NCBI RefSeq assembly: GCF_006334915.2
Contig: NZ_VDMA02000012.1
Location: 62,001-126,000, forward strand
DNA: 64,000 bases
Source: Microbispora catharanthi
Lineage (GTDB): Bacteria > Actinomycetota > Actinomycetes > Streptosporangiales > Streptosporangiaceae
Direction: 5' to 3'
Positions 7,653-16,281 of the stretch are shown in pieces (the first letter of the stretch is position 1; each line of letters opens with the position of its first letter). The translations under genes and the position numbers were made by a program. Under the pieces are notes generated by a model. The model had not been told where the DNA came from. It was given only the letters and a program-made list of their open reading frames with translations, and ran no database searches.

Positions 7653-8881
7653 GGGATCCGCTCCGCTCGCACCATTTCGATCTCCTGGCCGACCTTGACG
7701 ACCTCACCGACGATCACGATCGCCGGAGGCCGCACTCCGGCCGCGGTCACCCGTTCCGCCACGGTCGACAACGTGGCGGCAACGGCTCGCTGGGTCGGAA
7801 GAGTACCGTCCTGTACCACCATCACGGGAGTTTCCGGCGAACGTCCGTCTCGGACCAGCGTTTCGGCGATCTCCTTGATCCGTTCGACGGCCATGAGAAG
7901 TATCAGGGTTCCCGTCGATCTCGCCAATCCGGGCCAGTCGACGGTGGACGCGGGGTCGCCGGGCGCGACGTGCACGGAGATGACGTGGAACTCCTGGCTC
8001 ACCCCGCGATGGGTGACCGGGACTCCGGCCGCCCCGGGCACCGCGACCGCACTGGTGATCCCGGGCACCACGGTCACCGGGATGCCCGCCCGGGCACAGG
8101 CGATCATCTCCTCGCCGCCCCGGCCGAACACGAACGGATCGCCGCCCTTCAGCCGTACGACGAATCTGCCCTTGCGGGCGTGCTCGATGAGCAGTTCGTT
8201 GATCTTCTCCTGGGCCAGCGACCGGCCGTACGGCACCTTCGCCGCGTCGATCAGCTCGACGTCGGGCGACAGCTCGTCCAGGAGCGCGCGCGGCGCGAGG
8301 CGGTCGGCCACGACCACGTCGGCCTGGGCCAGGAGCTGGCGGCCCCGCACGGTGATCAGGCCGGGGTCGCCGGGACCGCCGCCCACCAGCGCGACGCCGA
8401 CCGGCTTGGTGCGGTGCCGCCGGGCGTCCACGGTGCCGTCGCGCAGCGCGCCCACGATCGCGTCGCGGATGCCCGCCGCCCGGCGGGGGTCGCCACCGGC
8501 GGTGACCGCCACGCCGACCTCGTCCACCCGCCCGCTGGCGGGGGTCCAGGCCGCGGAGGCGTCCTTGTCGTCGGCCCGCACGCACCAGATGCGCTTGGCC
8601 TCGGCCTCGGCGGCGACCGCGGTGTTGACGTCGCGGTGGTCGGTGCAGGCGTGCACCAGCCAGGCGCCGTCGCAGTCGCCGACCTGGTAGGGCCGCCGCT
8701 CCCAGGTCACCCGGCCCGTGGCGATGAGGTCGTCCAGCGCCGGGGTGACACTGGGCGAGACCAGGGTGACGGAGGCTCCGGCGTCGAGCAGTGCGGGGAC
8801 CCGTCGCTGAGCGACGCGTCCTCCTCCGACCACGAGCACACGCCGCCCGTCGAGGCGGAGGCCGAGCAGGTAGGGCGCCAT
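7649..8881 (-). CDS. cobA: Uroporphyrinogen-III C-methyltransferase fused to siroheme-synthase N-domain
   Basis: Converts uroporphyrinogen III to precorrin-2 with two S-adenosylmethionines, the branch point to siroheme and cobalamin. Residues 1-150 are the Met8p/CysG-type NAD-binding domain (RVLVVGGGRVAQRRVPALLDAG), normally a precorrin-2 dehydrogenase. From about residue 160 the methyltransferase carries its signatures VGGGPGDPGLIT and RLKGGDPFVFGRGGEE. The 410-residue two-domain form is common in actinomycetes. ATG at 8881 with a purine-rich AGGGAGACAGGGG upstream. It lies between cobT (126-base gap) and the dynamin-like GTPase (4-base overlap). The ferrochelatase step could be supplied by the neighbouring CbiX-like protein. 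Confidence 0.93.
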   Translation of the reverse strand: MAPYLLGLRLDGRRVLVVGGGRVAQRRVPALLDAGASVTLVSPSVTPALDDLIATGRVTWERRPYQVGDCDGAWLVHACTDHRDVNTAVAAEAEAKRIWCVRADDKDASAAWTPASGRVDEVGVAVTAGGDPRRAAGIRDAIVGALRDGTVDARRHRTKPVGVALVGGGPGDPGLITVRGRQLLAQADVVVADRLAPRALLDELSPDVELIDAAKVPYGRSLAQEKINELLIEHARKGRFVVRLKGGDPFVFGRGGEEMIACARAGIPVTVVPGITSAVAVPGAAGVPVTHRGVSQEFHVISVHVAPGDPASTVDWPGLARSTGTLILLMAVERIKEIAETLVRDGRSPETPVMVVQDGTLPTQRAVAATLSTVAERVTAAGVRPPAIVIVGEVVKVGQEIEMVRAERIP

Positions 8882-9007
8882 GACCCCTGTCTCCCTATTG
8901 CGTCAAGCGTGCATTGTTAGGAGGCAAACCTACCCGCTGGGCTCGGGCGACATTCACGGGATGAGACTTGTGAGTCCACGGGGCGGTCGCCCGCGGGCCC
9001 GCGCGGC

Positions 9008-10093
9008 TCAGTCGCCCTTGTCCGCCACGCCCGCGGAGTCGAACGTGGCGACCTCGTGCATGACCCGCGCCGCCGCGCTGACCAGAGGGTGGGCGAGCAG
9101 CCCGCCGGTTCCCTCCCCGAGGCGCAGCCGCAGGTCGACGAGCGGGTCGAGGCCCAGGTGGGCCAGCGCGACCGCGTGGCCGGGCTCGGCCGAGCGGTGC
9201 CCGGCCAGGCAGTAGCCGATCGCGTCGGGCGCGAGCGCGCCGGCCACCAGGGCCGCGGCTCCGGCGATCACCCCGTCGAGGATGACGGGCACCCGGGCCG
9301 CGGCGGCGCCGAGCACGAATCCGGCGATAGCGGCGTGCTCCAGGCCGCCGACCGCCGCGAGCACCCGCAGCGCCTCGTCGGGCCCGTCGGGTACGGCTCC
9401 CGCCTCGGTGATCCCGTTGGCCCGCAGGCCCCGCCGTACGATCTCGATCTTGTGCTCGTAGGTGGCGTCGTCGACGCCGGTCCCCCGGCCGGTGACCCCG
9501 GCGGCGGGCCTGCCGGTGAAGGCGCAGATCAGGGCGGCCGACGCGGTGGTGTTCGCGATGCCCATGTCGCCGGTGACCAGGCAGCGCCCGCCCGCGTCCA
9601 CCAGCTCGCGGGCGACCTCGATCCCGGCCGTCAGGGCGGCGGTGGCCTGCTCCTGCGTCATCGCGGGCCCCTGCGACAGGTCGGCCGTGCCGTACGCGAC
9701 CTTGCGGGCGAGCAGCCGGGGCGCGGGCGGCAGGTCGGCCGCGACGCCCACGTCCACCACGGTCACCGACGCGCCCACCTCGGCGGCGAAGGCGTTGGCG
9801 ACCGCTCCTCCCGCCGTGAAGTTGGCCACCATCTGCGCGGTGACCTCCTGCGGCCAGGGGCTCACCCCTTGCGCGTGCACGCCGTGGTCGGCGGCGAAGA
9901 TCGCCAGGGCGGCCGGGACCGGGAGCGGCGGCGGGCACGTCCCGGCGATGCCGGCGAGCCGCACCGCGACGTCCTCGAGCACCCCGAGCGAGCCGCTCGG
10001 CTTGGTGAGCCTGTCCTGGTGGGCCCTGGCCTCCGTCATGGGGCCGGGCTCGACCGGGCGGATGGCGCCGATCGTCTCGCCGAGGGACGTCAT
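9008..10093 (-). CDS. cobT: Nicotinate-nucleotide--dimethylbenzimidazole phosphoribosyltransferase
   Basis: Activates the lower ligand of cobalamin by making alpha-ribazole 5'-phosphate from nicotinate mononucleotide and dimethylbenzimidazole. The 361 residues show the family signature TKPSGSLGVLE near the N-terminus, the FAADHGVHAQGVSPWPQEVT substrate loop, the GDMGIANTT motif and, near the C-terminus, LRLGEGTGG, which carries the expected catalytic glutamate. I place the start at the ATG at 10093 because GAAGGAG lies 7 bases upstream; the longer in-frame extension would overlap cbiX. The gene is 22 bases after cbiX and transcribed with it. Confidence 0.95.
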   Translation of the reverse strand: MTSLGETIGAIRPVEPGPMTEARAHQDRLTKPSGSLGVLEDVAVRLAGIAGTCPPPLPVPAALAIFAADHGVHAQGVSPWPQEVTAQMVANFTAGGAVANAFAAEVGASVTVVDVGVAADLPPAPRLLARKVAYGTADLSQGPAMTQEQATAALTAGIEVARELVDAGGRCLVTGDMGIANTTASAALICAFTGRPAAGVTGRGTGVDDATYEHKIEIVRRGLRANGITEAGAVPDGPDEALRVLAAVGGLEHAAIAGFVLGAAAARVPVILDGVIAGAAALVAGALAPDAIGYCLAGHRSAEPGHAVALAHLGLDPLVDLRLRLGEGTGGLLAHPLVSAAARVMHEVATFDSAGVADKGD

Positions 10094-10115
10094 GCTTTCT
10101 CCTTCTGCGCGGCGC

Positions 10116-11294
10116 CTACACCACGCTGGCGACTCCGGGCTGGGCGAGCGGCCCGTCCGGCGCATCGCCGCGGGGCTCCTCCCCCGCCTCGCCGCGGCCG
10201 GCCACGCCGATCATGCTATCGGCCTCGATCTCGCCTTCCGTTTCCGGTTCCAGGGTCTCGGCGTCGAGCGCCTCCACGTCGAAGACATCCACGTCGAGCG
10301 ATTCCAGATCCAAGGACGCAGGGCTCTGCGGCTCGGCGTCGGCGTCCCTGGTCGTGCTCAGCCGCGCGGCGATGGCGGTCACGAGGCCGGCGCCGTTCCC
10401 GGCGCCCGGGCCCATGTCCGGCGTACGCCCCGAGGGGAACGGCCGGGTCACCGGCAGCACCGTGGACGGGCGGCGTGCGGCCGGCGCCGAGGACTGGCCG
10501 CCCCCGGCGAGCGCCTCCTCATACCTGTCGATCACCACGTCGGCGAGGCCCTCGCAGTCGCCGATCACCTCGGCGCAGCGGATGTCGAGGCCCTCGTGGT
10601 TGGCGCCGTACGCCAGCGCCTGCGCCCAGATGCGTTCGAGGACTCCGCCGGCGAACAGGACGTACGGCAGGACGATCACGCGCTTGGCGCCGAGCCTGCG
10701 GCAGCGCTCCAGGCCGCCCGGCACGCCGGGGCGGGTGTGTGACACGTACGCGGTCTCCACGGTCAGCAGGTCGGCTGCGTGGGTCTCCCAGAACAGCCGC
10801 GAGACCCGGTGGACCTCGGCGTTGACGGCGGGATCGGTGGAGCCGTGCCCGACCAGGACGACCGCGGTCTCGCCGGGCGCGATCTCGGCGGGCGGTTCGT
10901 CGGTCACGAACCGCGGCATCTCGGCGCGGGCGTCGGCGAGCCGCTCCGCGAGCAGCTTGAGCACCCGCGAGTCGGGCCCGAGGGGGCGGCCGAGGTCGTA
11001 TTCGAGCGTGGGGTGCCGCTCCTGCTCCAGGGCCATGGTGCCGGGGATGTCCCCGAGCGCGTGCCGGTCGCCGGTCAGACTGAGCGGCACCGCGATCAGG
11101 TGGTGATGCCCCCGGGCCACGAGAGAGGCGATGGAGTCGCCGAGCGGGGGGCGGGCGTTCGTGATGAAGCCGCCGCTCACCTCGGCGGGAAGCCCGTCGA
11201 GGCGGCAGCGAAGGCGGTGAACGAACCTGCCGAACTCGGCGACGCCGGTCTCATCGTGGGTGCCGTGGCCGATGAGCAGCAGCGGCGGTTTCAT
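10116..11294 (-). CDS. cbiX: CbiX-like sirohydrochlorin chelatase, two-domain
   Basis: Inserts cobalt (or iron) into sirohydrochlorin. Two CbiX repeats are visible. The first, residues 1-125, starts LLLIGHGTHDETG and has the second-histidine region HHHLIAVPLSL. The second, about 145-265, starts VVLVGHGSTDPAVNAE with RVIVLPYVLFAGG. The His after GHG in both is the usual metal-binding/catalytic residue. The last 115 residues are a low-complexity tail rich in Glu, Asp, Leu and Ala without known domain. First gene of the cbiX-cobT-cobA-GTPase row. Start ATG at 11294 with AGGGGAGA upstream. Whether cobalt or iron is the metal cannot be read from sequence; the cobT neighbour favours cobalt. Confidence 0.9.
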   Translation of the reverse strand: MKPPLLLIGHGTHDETGVAEFGRFVHRLRCRLDGLPAEVSGGFITNARPPLGDSIASLVARGHHHLIAVPLSLTGDRHALGDIPGTMALEQERHPTLEYDLGRPLGPDSRVLKLLAERLADARAEMPRFVTDEPPAEIAPGETAVVLVGHGSTDPAVNAEVHRVSRLFWETHAADLLTVETAYVSHTRPGVPGGLERCRRLGAKRVIVLPYVLFAGGVLERIWAQALAYGANHEGLDIRCAEVIGDCEGLADVVIDRYEEALAGGGQSSAPAARRPSTVLPVTRPFPSGRTPDMGPGAGNGAGLVTAIAARLSTTRDADAEPQSPASLDLESLDVDVFDVEALDAETLEPETEGEIEADSMIGVAGRGEAGEEPRGDAPDGPLAQPGVASVV

Positions 11295-11361
11295 CTAGCT
11301 GATCTCCCCTGCAGTTGACCTGCGTGTCGTTCACAATCCCCCGCCCCGTCGGGCCGGCGCC

Positions 11362-11462
11362 GCCCGTGCGCATGCGGGGACCGGGTCTCCCGCTTCTGGA
11401 CGCGCGCTCACCGGCCGGCGGGAGGGTCACGGCTGGCGAGGATAGCCTTCCGGCCCCCAATC
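11362..11462 (-). promoter_or_regulatory. Possible divergent cobalamin riboswitch in the cbiX leader
   Basis: The leader of the cobalamin operon contains, in order on the minus strand, a GCCAGCCGTGACC segment (11437-11425) resembling the conserved GCCACTGTGA core, and GAAGCGGGAGACCCGG (11396-11381) resembling the B12 box, with GC-rich pairing arms around them. The order and spacing are plausible but the match is imperfect, so this is a candidate only. Confidence 0.35.
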
Positions 11463-11509
11463 ATGGTGGCCACTTGACCGATGGCACAGCGACTAGGGGG
11501 ATTCTTTAC

Positions 11510-12598
11510 CTAATGCCAGGAAATTTCCCCGTTGAGCATGCCGAACAGGACGGCGTCGGCCCAGCCCCCCGGGATCGGCAGCGCCTGCCGCATGATGCCC
11601 TCCTCGATGAACCCGGCCTTCCTCGCGACCGCCTGGCTGGCGCGGTTGCCCGTCGCCACCAGCAGGTGGACCCGATGGAAGCCGAGGTCGAACAGGTAGG
11701 CCGTGGCCAGTTGCGTGGCCTCCACCGCGTACCCTCTGCGGCGGGCCCACGGCGCGATCCAGTACCCCAGTTCGGCGTCCCCGCGTTCGTGGTCCTCACG
11801 CTGCACGCCGATGGCTCCGGCGAGCCGTTCCCCGTCCTTCGGCTGTATCGCGAAGTTGCCACCATAGCCGGGGCCGTTCGCGTGCGCGAGCCGGGTGCAC
11901 CACTCCAGCGCGCGCTCCAGCGTGTAGCCCTCGGCCCACGGCATCCAGCGGGCGATCTCGGAGTCGCCCTTCACCGCGTCGACGACGTCGAAGGCGTCCT
12001 GCCGGGCGAACGGCCGCAGGACCAGCCGCTCGCTCTCGATCCTGCGGCGCGGAACCCACCGCTCGTCGCCGCGCAGCCGGCCGAAGACCACCAGGTCGTG
12101 CGGGCCGTCGTCTTCGAACCCCGCGCCGCGGAGCAGTCCCTCACGGGTGAAGCCCGCCTTCTCCGCGACCCTGATCGACGCGAGGTTGTCGGCGTTGGCC
12201 CGCAGTTCGATCCGCCTCAGCGGGCCCTCCCCGAGCAGGCGGCCGACGAGCCCGCGGACCGCCTCGGTCGCGTATCCCCGGCGGCGGTAGGCGGGGTGCA
12301 CGCCGTATCCCACCTCGGCGGTGCCCACGCCCCACTGGGCCTTGAAGACGCTGATCGACCCGACCACGCCGTCCCGCGCGTGCATCGCGAGGTGGATCCC
12401 CTGGCCCGAGCGCCACAGCTCGTGCACGCCGTACGACAGCCACTGCGCGATCCCGGACGCGTGCCCGGGCGCGCCCGGGGGCAGCGCGGTGGAGTGCGCG
12501 CCGTCCTCGATGACGGCCCGCACCTGGCCCGCGTCCCCGGGGCCGAACGGCCGCAGGATCAGCCGTTCGGTGTTGATCGTCAGCCGCTCGTCGAACAA
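11510..12598 (-). CDS. Tandem GNAT acetyltransferase (two RimJ/RimL-like domains)
   Basis: One 362-residue chain holding two GNAT domains, each of the RimJ/RimL type that acetylates N-terminal or small-molecule amines using acetyl-CoA. Domain 1 (about 8-175) has RLILRPF and the acetyl-CoA loop VHPAYRRRGYATEA; domain 2 (about 188-362) has RLVLRPF and IAPWARRRGYAVEA. Both loops (RRxGYA) look functional. I choose the TTG at 12598 because GGAG lies 8 bases upstream and the only upstream ATG runs into a stop. Substrate unknown. It is monocistronic and faces the cbiX leader. Confidence 0.88.
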   Translation of the reverse strand: MFDERLTINTERLILRPFGPGDAGQVRAVIEDGAHSTALPPGAPGHASGIAQWLSYGVHELWRSGQGIHLAMHARDGVVGSISVFKAQWGVGTAEVGYGVHPAYRRRGYATEAVRGLVGRLLGEGPLRRIELRANADNLASIRVAEKAGFTREGLLRGAGFEDDGPHDLVVFGRLRGDERWVPRRRIESERLVLRPFARQDAFDVVDAVKGDSEIARWMPWAEGYTLERALEWCTRLAHANGPGYGGNFAIQPKDGERLAGAIGVQREDHERGDAELGYWIAPWARRRGYAVEATQLATAYLFDLGFHRVHLLVATGNRASQAVARKAGFIEEGIMRQALPIPGGWADAVLFGMLNGEISWH

Positions 12599-12732
12599 TG
12601 CGTCACTCCATCACATAAGCGGATTTTTCGGCCGCCGCAGATTATGTGGGACACGGCCTCACCGCTCCCGATGTTTGGGGCAGGCGGTCCGGGTACGAGG
12701 CACGACAGTGACCCTAATCGGGAGGTGAGGTC

Positions 12733-13152
12733 ATGAGTATCCAACGCGGCAGCGACAAGCACGGCCGCCGGCTCGACGAGCAGCAGAAGCACGAGACGCA
12801 AGGCCTCGTGCAGGGCACCGGAACCAGCCGGGCGGAGGAGTGGCGCGAGCCCGAGCCGACGCAGCAGCCCGAGGAGGACATGTCGCCGCCGCGCCGGCAG
12901 CCGCCCGGCCGCGAACCCGGGACGCCGCTCGGCATCACCCCCGCCGACGTGGAGCGCCGCAGCCACCTCGCCACCTGGCTCAGCGACGCCGGTTTCCCCG
13001 CCGATCCGGCCAAACTGCTCGCCCACGCGGAACGCAAGAACGCCCCCGACGCCGTGATCGACGCCGTACGGCGACTGCCCGAGATGAGGTTCCACAACAT
13101 CGGGGAGGTGGCGGAGGCACTCGGACTCGGAGTGGAACGGCAGCGCTGGTAG
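12733..13152 (+). CDS. DUF2795 domain protein
   Basis: A 139-residue soluble protein. The first 70 residues are charged and disordered (many Gln, Glu, Arg, Pro). The C-terminal 70 form the DUF2795 module (HLATWLSDAGFPADPAKLLAHAERKNAPDAVIDAVRRLP), a small helical domain common in actinobacteria with no assigned biochemical role. It has a clear GGGAGGTGAG ribosome-binding site before the ATG. It lies 9 bases before the baeRF2-family gene and is surely cotranscribed, which suggests a shared job; the function is unknown. Confidence 0.85.
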   Translation: MSIQRGSDKHGRRLDEQQKHETQGLVQGTGTSRAEEWREPEPTQQPEEDMSPPRRQPPGREPGTPLGITPADVERRSHLATWLSDAGFPADPAKLLAHAERKNAPDAVIDAVRRLPEMRFHNIGEVAEALGLGVERQRW

Positions 13153-13161
13153 GGAGGGCCC

Positions 13162-14235
13162 GTGAGACTGGACTTCATTCGCCGGTTGTACGAGCGGGGC
13201 GGCCCGTATGCCTCCGTATACGTGGACACCGACCGGACGTCCGAGGGCGCGGCCAACGTCATCCAGCGGCGGTGGGCCCATCTCAGGGAGCGGCTCACCG
13301 AGGAAGGAGCGCCCGCCTCGGCCCTCGATCCCATCGGCGAGCTGATGCTCGACCCCGGGTGGGTCGCGCCCGGACGCGCCGCCTTCGCCAGGGAGGGCGA
13401 GGTCGTGCTCACCGAGCCGCTCACCCACCGGCCGCGCCGCCAGACCGCGCGGTGGTCGCCGCTCCCCCACGTGGTGCCGCTGCTCGCGCAGCGCGGCGAG
13501 CACGTCCCGCACGTCGAGGTGCTGGCCGACCGGGCCGGGGGCGACGTCGCCGTCGTTGCCGACGGGCGGCGGCGCGAGCTGACGGTGGAGGTGGCGGACC
13601 CGGACCGGTCGCTCCAGAAGACCGGCCAGGGCGGCTGGTCGCAGGCCAACTTCGACCGGGAGGTCGAGGAGGGCTGGCGCCGCAACGCCGTGGCCGTCGC
13701 CGAGGTGGTGGAGAAGGAGGCGCACGGCATCGGCGCGGAGGTCGTGGTGCTGGCCGGTGATCCCAAGGCCCGCGCGCTCGTGACCGACTACCTCGCCAAG
13801 GACGTCGTACGGCGGCTGACGGTGGCCGAGCACGGCAGCCGGGCCCCGGGCGCCGACCTGGACCACTTCCGGCAGGAGGTCGAAGGGGCCTGCCGGGCCT
13901 GGACCGATCGGCGCTGCGAGGAGCTGCTGAACACGTACGCGGCGGGCAACGCCGTGGCGGGCCTGACGGAGACGGCACGCGCGCTGCGCGACCGGCGGGT
14001 GGGCGCGGTGCTGATGCACGACGACCCGTCCTCCACGGCCATGATGTGGATCGGCCCCGAGCCCACGCAGTTGTCCACCGACCCGGCGGAGCTGGCCGCC
14101 TGGGGGGTCGAGGAGCCCATGCGGGAACGCGCGGACGCCGCCCTCGCGCGGGCGGTGGCCGCGACCGACGCCGAGCTGTGGTTCGTCCCGCGCCTCGAGT
14201 CACCCGACGGCATCGGCGCGCTGCTGCGCTTCTGA
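13162..14235 (+). CDS. baeRF family 2 (release-factor-like, Rv2629-type) protein
   Basis: 357 residues similar to the bacterial archaeo-eukaryotic release factor family 2, related to the Vms1/eRF1 fold; the mycobacterial member is Rv2629. The N-terminal part holds YASVYVDTDRTSEGA. The central KTGQGGWSQANFDREVEEGW (about 155-173) corresponds to the GQ-containing loop that in eRF1/Vms1 reaches the peptidyl-transferase centre. The middle/C-terminal region is an eRF1 domain-3-like alpha/beta fold (VVLAGDPKARALV). Such proteins may rescue or hydrolyse stalled peptidyl-tRNA, or act in stress or hibernation; that is family-level inference. GTG start with GGGAGGG 6 bases upstream. Confidence 0.8.
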   Translation: MRLDFIRRLYERGGPYASVYVDTDRTSEGAANVIQRRWAHLRERLTEEGAPASALDPIGELMLDPGWVAPGRAAFAREGEVVLTEPLTHRPRRQTARWSPLPHVVPLLAQRGEHVPHVEVLADRAGGDVAVVADGRRRELTVEVADPDRSLQKTGQGGWSQANFDREVEEGWRRNAVAVAEVVEKEAHGIGAEVVVLAGDPKARALVTDYLAKDVVRRLTVAEHGSRAPGADLDHFRQEVEGACRAWTDRRCEELLNTYAAGNAVAGLTETARALRDRRVGAVLMHDDPSSTAMMWIGPEPTQLSTDPAELAAWGVEEPMRERADAALARAVAATDAELWFVPRLESPDGIGALLRF

Positions 14236-14257
14236 CGCGCAGGATTCGGGATGGGGT

Positions 14258-14869
14258 TCAGGCCACGATCAGCACTTCGAGCGTGCGGGGGCCGTGGACT
14301 CCCTCGACCCGGTTCAGCTCGATGTCGCTGGTCGCCGAGGGGCCGCTGATCCAGGTCAGGGGCCGCGCGGGGGCGAGCCGGTCGACGGCGTCCGGCACCC
14401 CCGCGACGACCTGGTCGGCCCGCACCACGCACAGGTGGTGATCGGGCACCAGCGTGAGCGCCCGCCGGCCCTGGCCCGGCCCGGCGTCGAGGACGATCGT
14501 GCCGGTCTCCGCGATCGCGACCGCGCAGGTGGTGAGCACGCCGTCCACGGCGTCGAGGTCGGCGGCGCTCAGCGGCGGGTCGTCGGCGACCGCCTCCGCG
14601 TCCGCGGCGGCGAGCCATCGCGCGGGGAACCCGGCGGGCACGACGACCCGCCGCGCCCCGCGCCCGGCGAGAGACAGCGCGACGCGCTCCGCCACGCCCG
14701 CCTCGTCCACGAGGTGGACCACGGCGCGGTAATCGCGGACCCGCTCCTCGAACAGGCGGATCTCGCCCGGCGTCCGCGAAGGCCCGCGGTAGGCACGGGT
14801 GATCTCGACGTCGGGCACGCCCGCCAGGGCGCGGCGGACCCGGGCGAGGATCAGGTCGCGGGAGCTCAT
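14258..14869 (-). CDS. lutC: Lactate utilisation protein C
   Basis: 203-residue LutC/YkgG-family subunit of the LutABC complex, which oxidises L-lactate to pyruvate in many Gram-positive bacteria. The family signature near the C-terminus is intact: VLTTCAVAIAETGTIVLDAGPGQGRRALTLVPDHH. Start at 14869 because this ATG overlaps the lutB stop as ATGA. Last gene of the lutABC operon, ending 22 bases from the convergent baeRF2-like gene. Biochemical role within the complex is not fully defined even in Bacillus. Confidence 0.92.
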   Translation of the reverse strand: MSSRDLILARVRRALAGVPDVEITRAYRGPSRTPGEIRLFEERVRDYRAVVHLVDEAGVAERVALSLAGRGARRVVVPAGFPARWLAAADAEAVADDPPLSAADLDAVDGVLTTCAVAIAETGTIVLDAGPGQGRRALTLVPDHHLCVVRADQVVAGVPDAVDRLAPARPLTWISGPSATSDIELNRVEGVHGPRTLEVLIVA

Positions 14870-16281
14870 CGGCGTCCTCCGTCCGTGCGGTCCCACCATG
14901 CGCGGAACGACTCTTCCGGCACCTCGGGGAGGTCCCTTGTGTCGGTCCAGCCGCCGAGGGGCCCGGGCAGCCGGCGGGGCACGAGCCGGCGCAGCCGTCC
15001 CCCGGCCCGCTGCAGGCGCGCCAGCCGTCCCGACCGCTCGAACACCCATCCGGCCGCCGCCATCCCGGCGCGCTCGGGCCAGGGGTGGCGGGCCCGGGCC
15101 CGCAGGTCCAGCAGTACGGACGGGATGTCGATGGCCACCGGGCAGACCTCGTAGCAGGCGCCGCACAGCGAGGAGGCGTACGGCAATGAGCGGTCGAGCT
15201 CGGAGCCCATGCCGCGGAGCTGTGGCGTCAGGATCGCCCCGATCGGCCCGGGATAGACCGACCCGTACGCGTGGCCGCCCGCCCGTTCGTACACGGGGCA
15301 GACGTTGAGGCAGGCCGAGCAGCGGATGCAGCGCAGGGCCTGCCGCCCCACCTCGTCGGCGAGGACGCCGGTGCGGCCGTTGTCGAGCAGCACGAGGTGG
15401 AACTCCTGACCCTCGGCGGCGCCGGTCCACGACGAGGTGTAGGGGTTCATCCGCTCCCCCGTGGAGCTGCGGGGCAGCAACTGCAGGAAGACCTCCAGGT
15501 CGCGCCAGGTCGGCAGCACCTTCTCGATGCCGACCACGCTGATCAGGGTGCGCGGCAGGGTGAGGCACATGCGGCCGTTGCCCTCGGACTCCAGCACGAC
15601 CATCGTGCCGGTCTCGGCGATCGCGAAGTTGGCGCCGGAGATCGCCACCTTGGTCTTCAGGAAGCGCTCGCGCAGATGGAGCCTGGCCGCCTCGGCCAGC
15701 TCCGCGGGGTCGTCGGTCAGGTCCTCGGGGGCGGGCCTGCCCCAGCCGGACATGTGCTCGGCGAAGATCTCCCGGATCTCCGCGCGGTTGCGGTGGATCG
15801 CCGGGACGAGGATGTGCGAGGGCCGGTCGTCGCCCAGCTGCACGATGAGCTCGGCGAGGTCGGTCTCGTACGCGGTGATGCCGTGCTCCAGCAGCGCCTC
15901 GTTGAGCCCGATCTCCTGGGTGGCCATCGACTTGACCTTGACGACCTCGGTCTCGCCCGTGGCCTTCACCAGCGCGGCGACGATCCCGTTGGCCTCGGCC
16001 GCGTCGGCGGCCCAGTGCACGTGGCCTCCGGCCGCCGTGACGGCCTCCTCCAGCTGCACCAGGTATCTGTCCAGGTTGCGGAGCGTGTGCTCCTTGATCG
16101 TCCGGCCGGCCTCGCGCAGCTCGGCCCAGTCGGGCGCCTCCGCGACGACGCTCGCCCGCCTGGCCCTGATCGTCCGAGTCGCCTTGCGGAGGTTGAAGCG
16201 CAGTTGCGAGTCCCGCAGGGCTCTGGCGGCGTTGCGGGGGAAGGGGCGGTCGGCGGGCATGCCGAGGAAGGTGACGCTCAT
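14866..16281 (-). CDS. lutB: Lactate utilisation iron-sulfur protein B
   Basis: 471-residue iron-sulfur subunit of LutABC. An N-terminal LUD domain (about 60-300) includes the conserved ISGANFAIAETGTMVVLESEGNGR. Two 4Fe-4S ferredoxin-type clusters follow: CxxCxxCxxxCP at 318-329 (CIRCSACLNVCP) and CGACYEVCP at 373-381. The C-terminal tail is basic. The ATG at 16281 overlaps the lutA stop as ATGA, and its own stop overlaps the lutC start the same way, so the three subunits are made in a coupled fashion. It passes electrons from lactate toward the respiratory chain (family knowledge). Confidence 0.95.
   Translation of the reverse strand: MSVTFLGMPADRPFPRNAARALRDSQLRFNLRKATRTIRARRASVVAEAPDWAELREAGRTIKEHTLRNLDRYLVQLEEAVTAAGGHVHWAADAAEANGIVAALVKATGETEVVKVKSMATQEIGLNEALLEHGITAYETDLAELIVQLGDDRPSHILVPAIHRNRAEIREIFAEHMSGWGRPAPEDLTDDPAELAEAARLHLRERFLKTKVAISGANFAIAETGTMVVLESEGNGRMCLTLPRTLISVVGIEKVLPTWRDLEVFLQLLPRSSTGERMNPYTSSWTGAAEGQEFHLVLLDNGRTGVLADEVGRQALRCIRCSACLNVCPVYERAGGHAYGSVYPGPIGAILTPQLRGMGSELDRSLPYASSLCGACYEVCPVAIDIPSVLLDLRARARHPWPERAGMAAAGWVFERSGRLARLQRAGGRLRRLVPRRLPGPLGGWTDTRDLPEVPEESFRAWWDRTDGGRR

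Noticed and set aside
4896..8690. A 1264-codon plus-strand open frame
   Set aside because: It is antisense to the two dynamin-like GTPases and cobA, lacks any domain, and is an artefact of high GC.
8918..8938. A TTAGG...ACCTA inverted repeat before cobA, resembling an iron (IdeR) box
   Set aside because: The spacing between arms is 2-3 bases too short for an IdeR/DtxR operator, and no iron genes adjoin.
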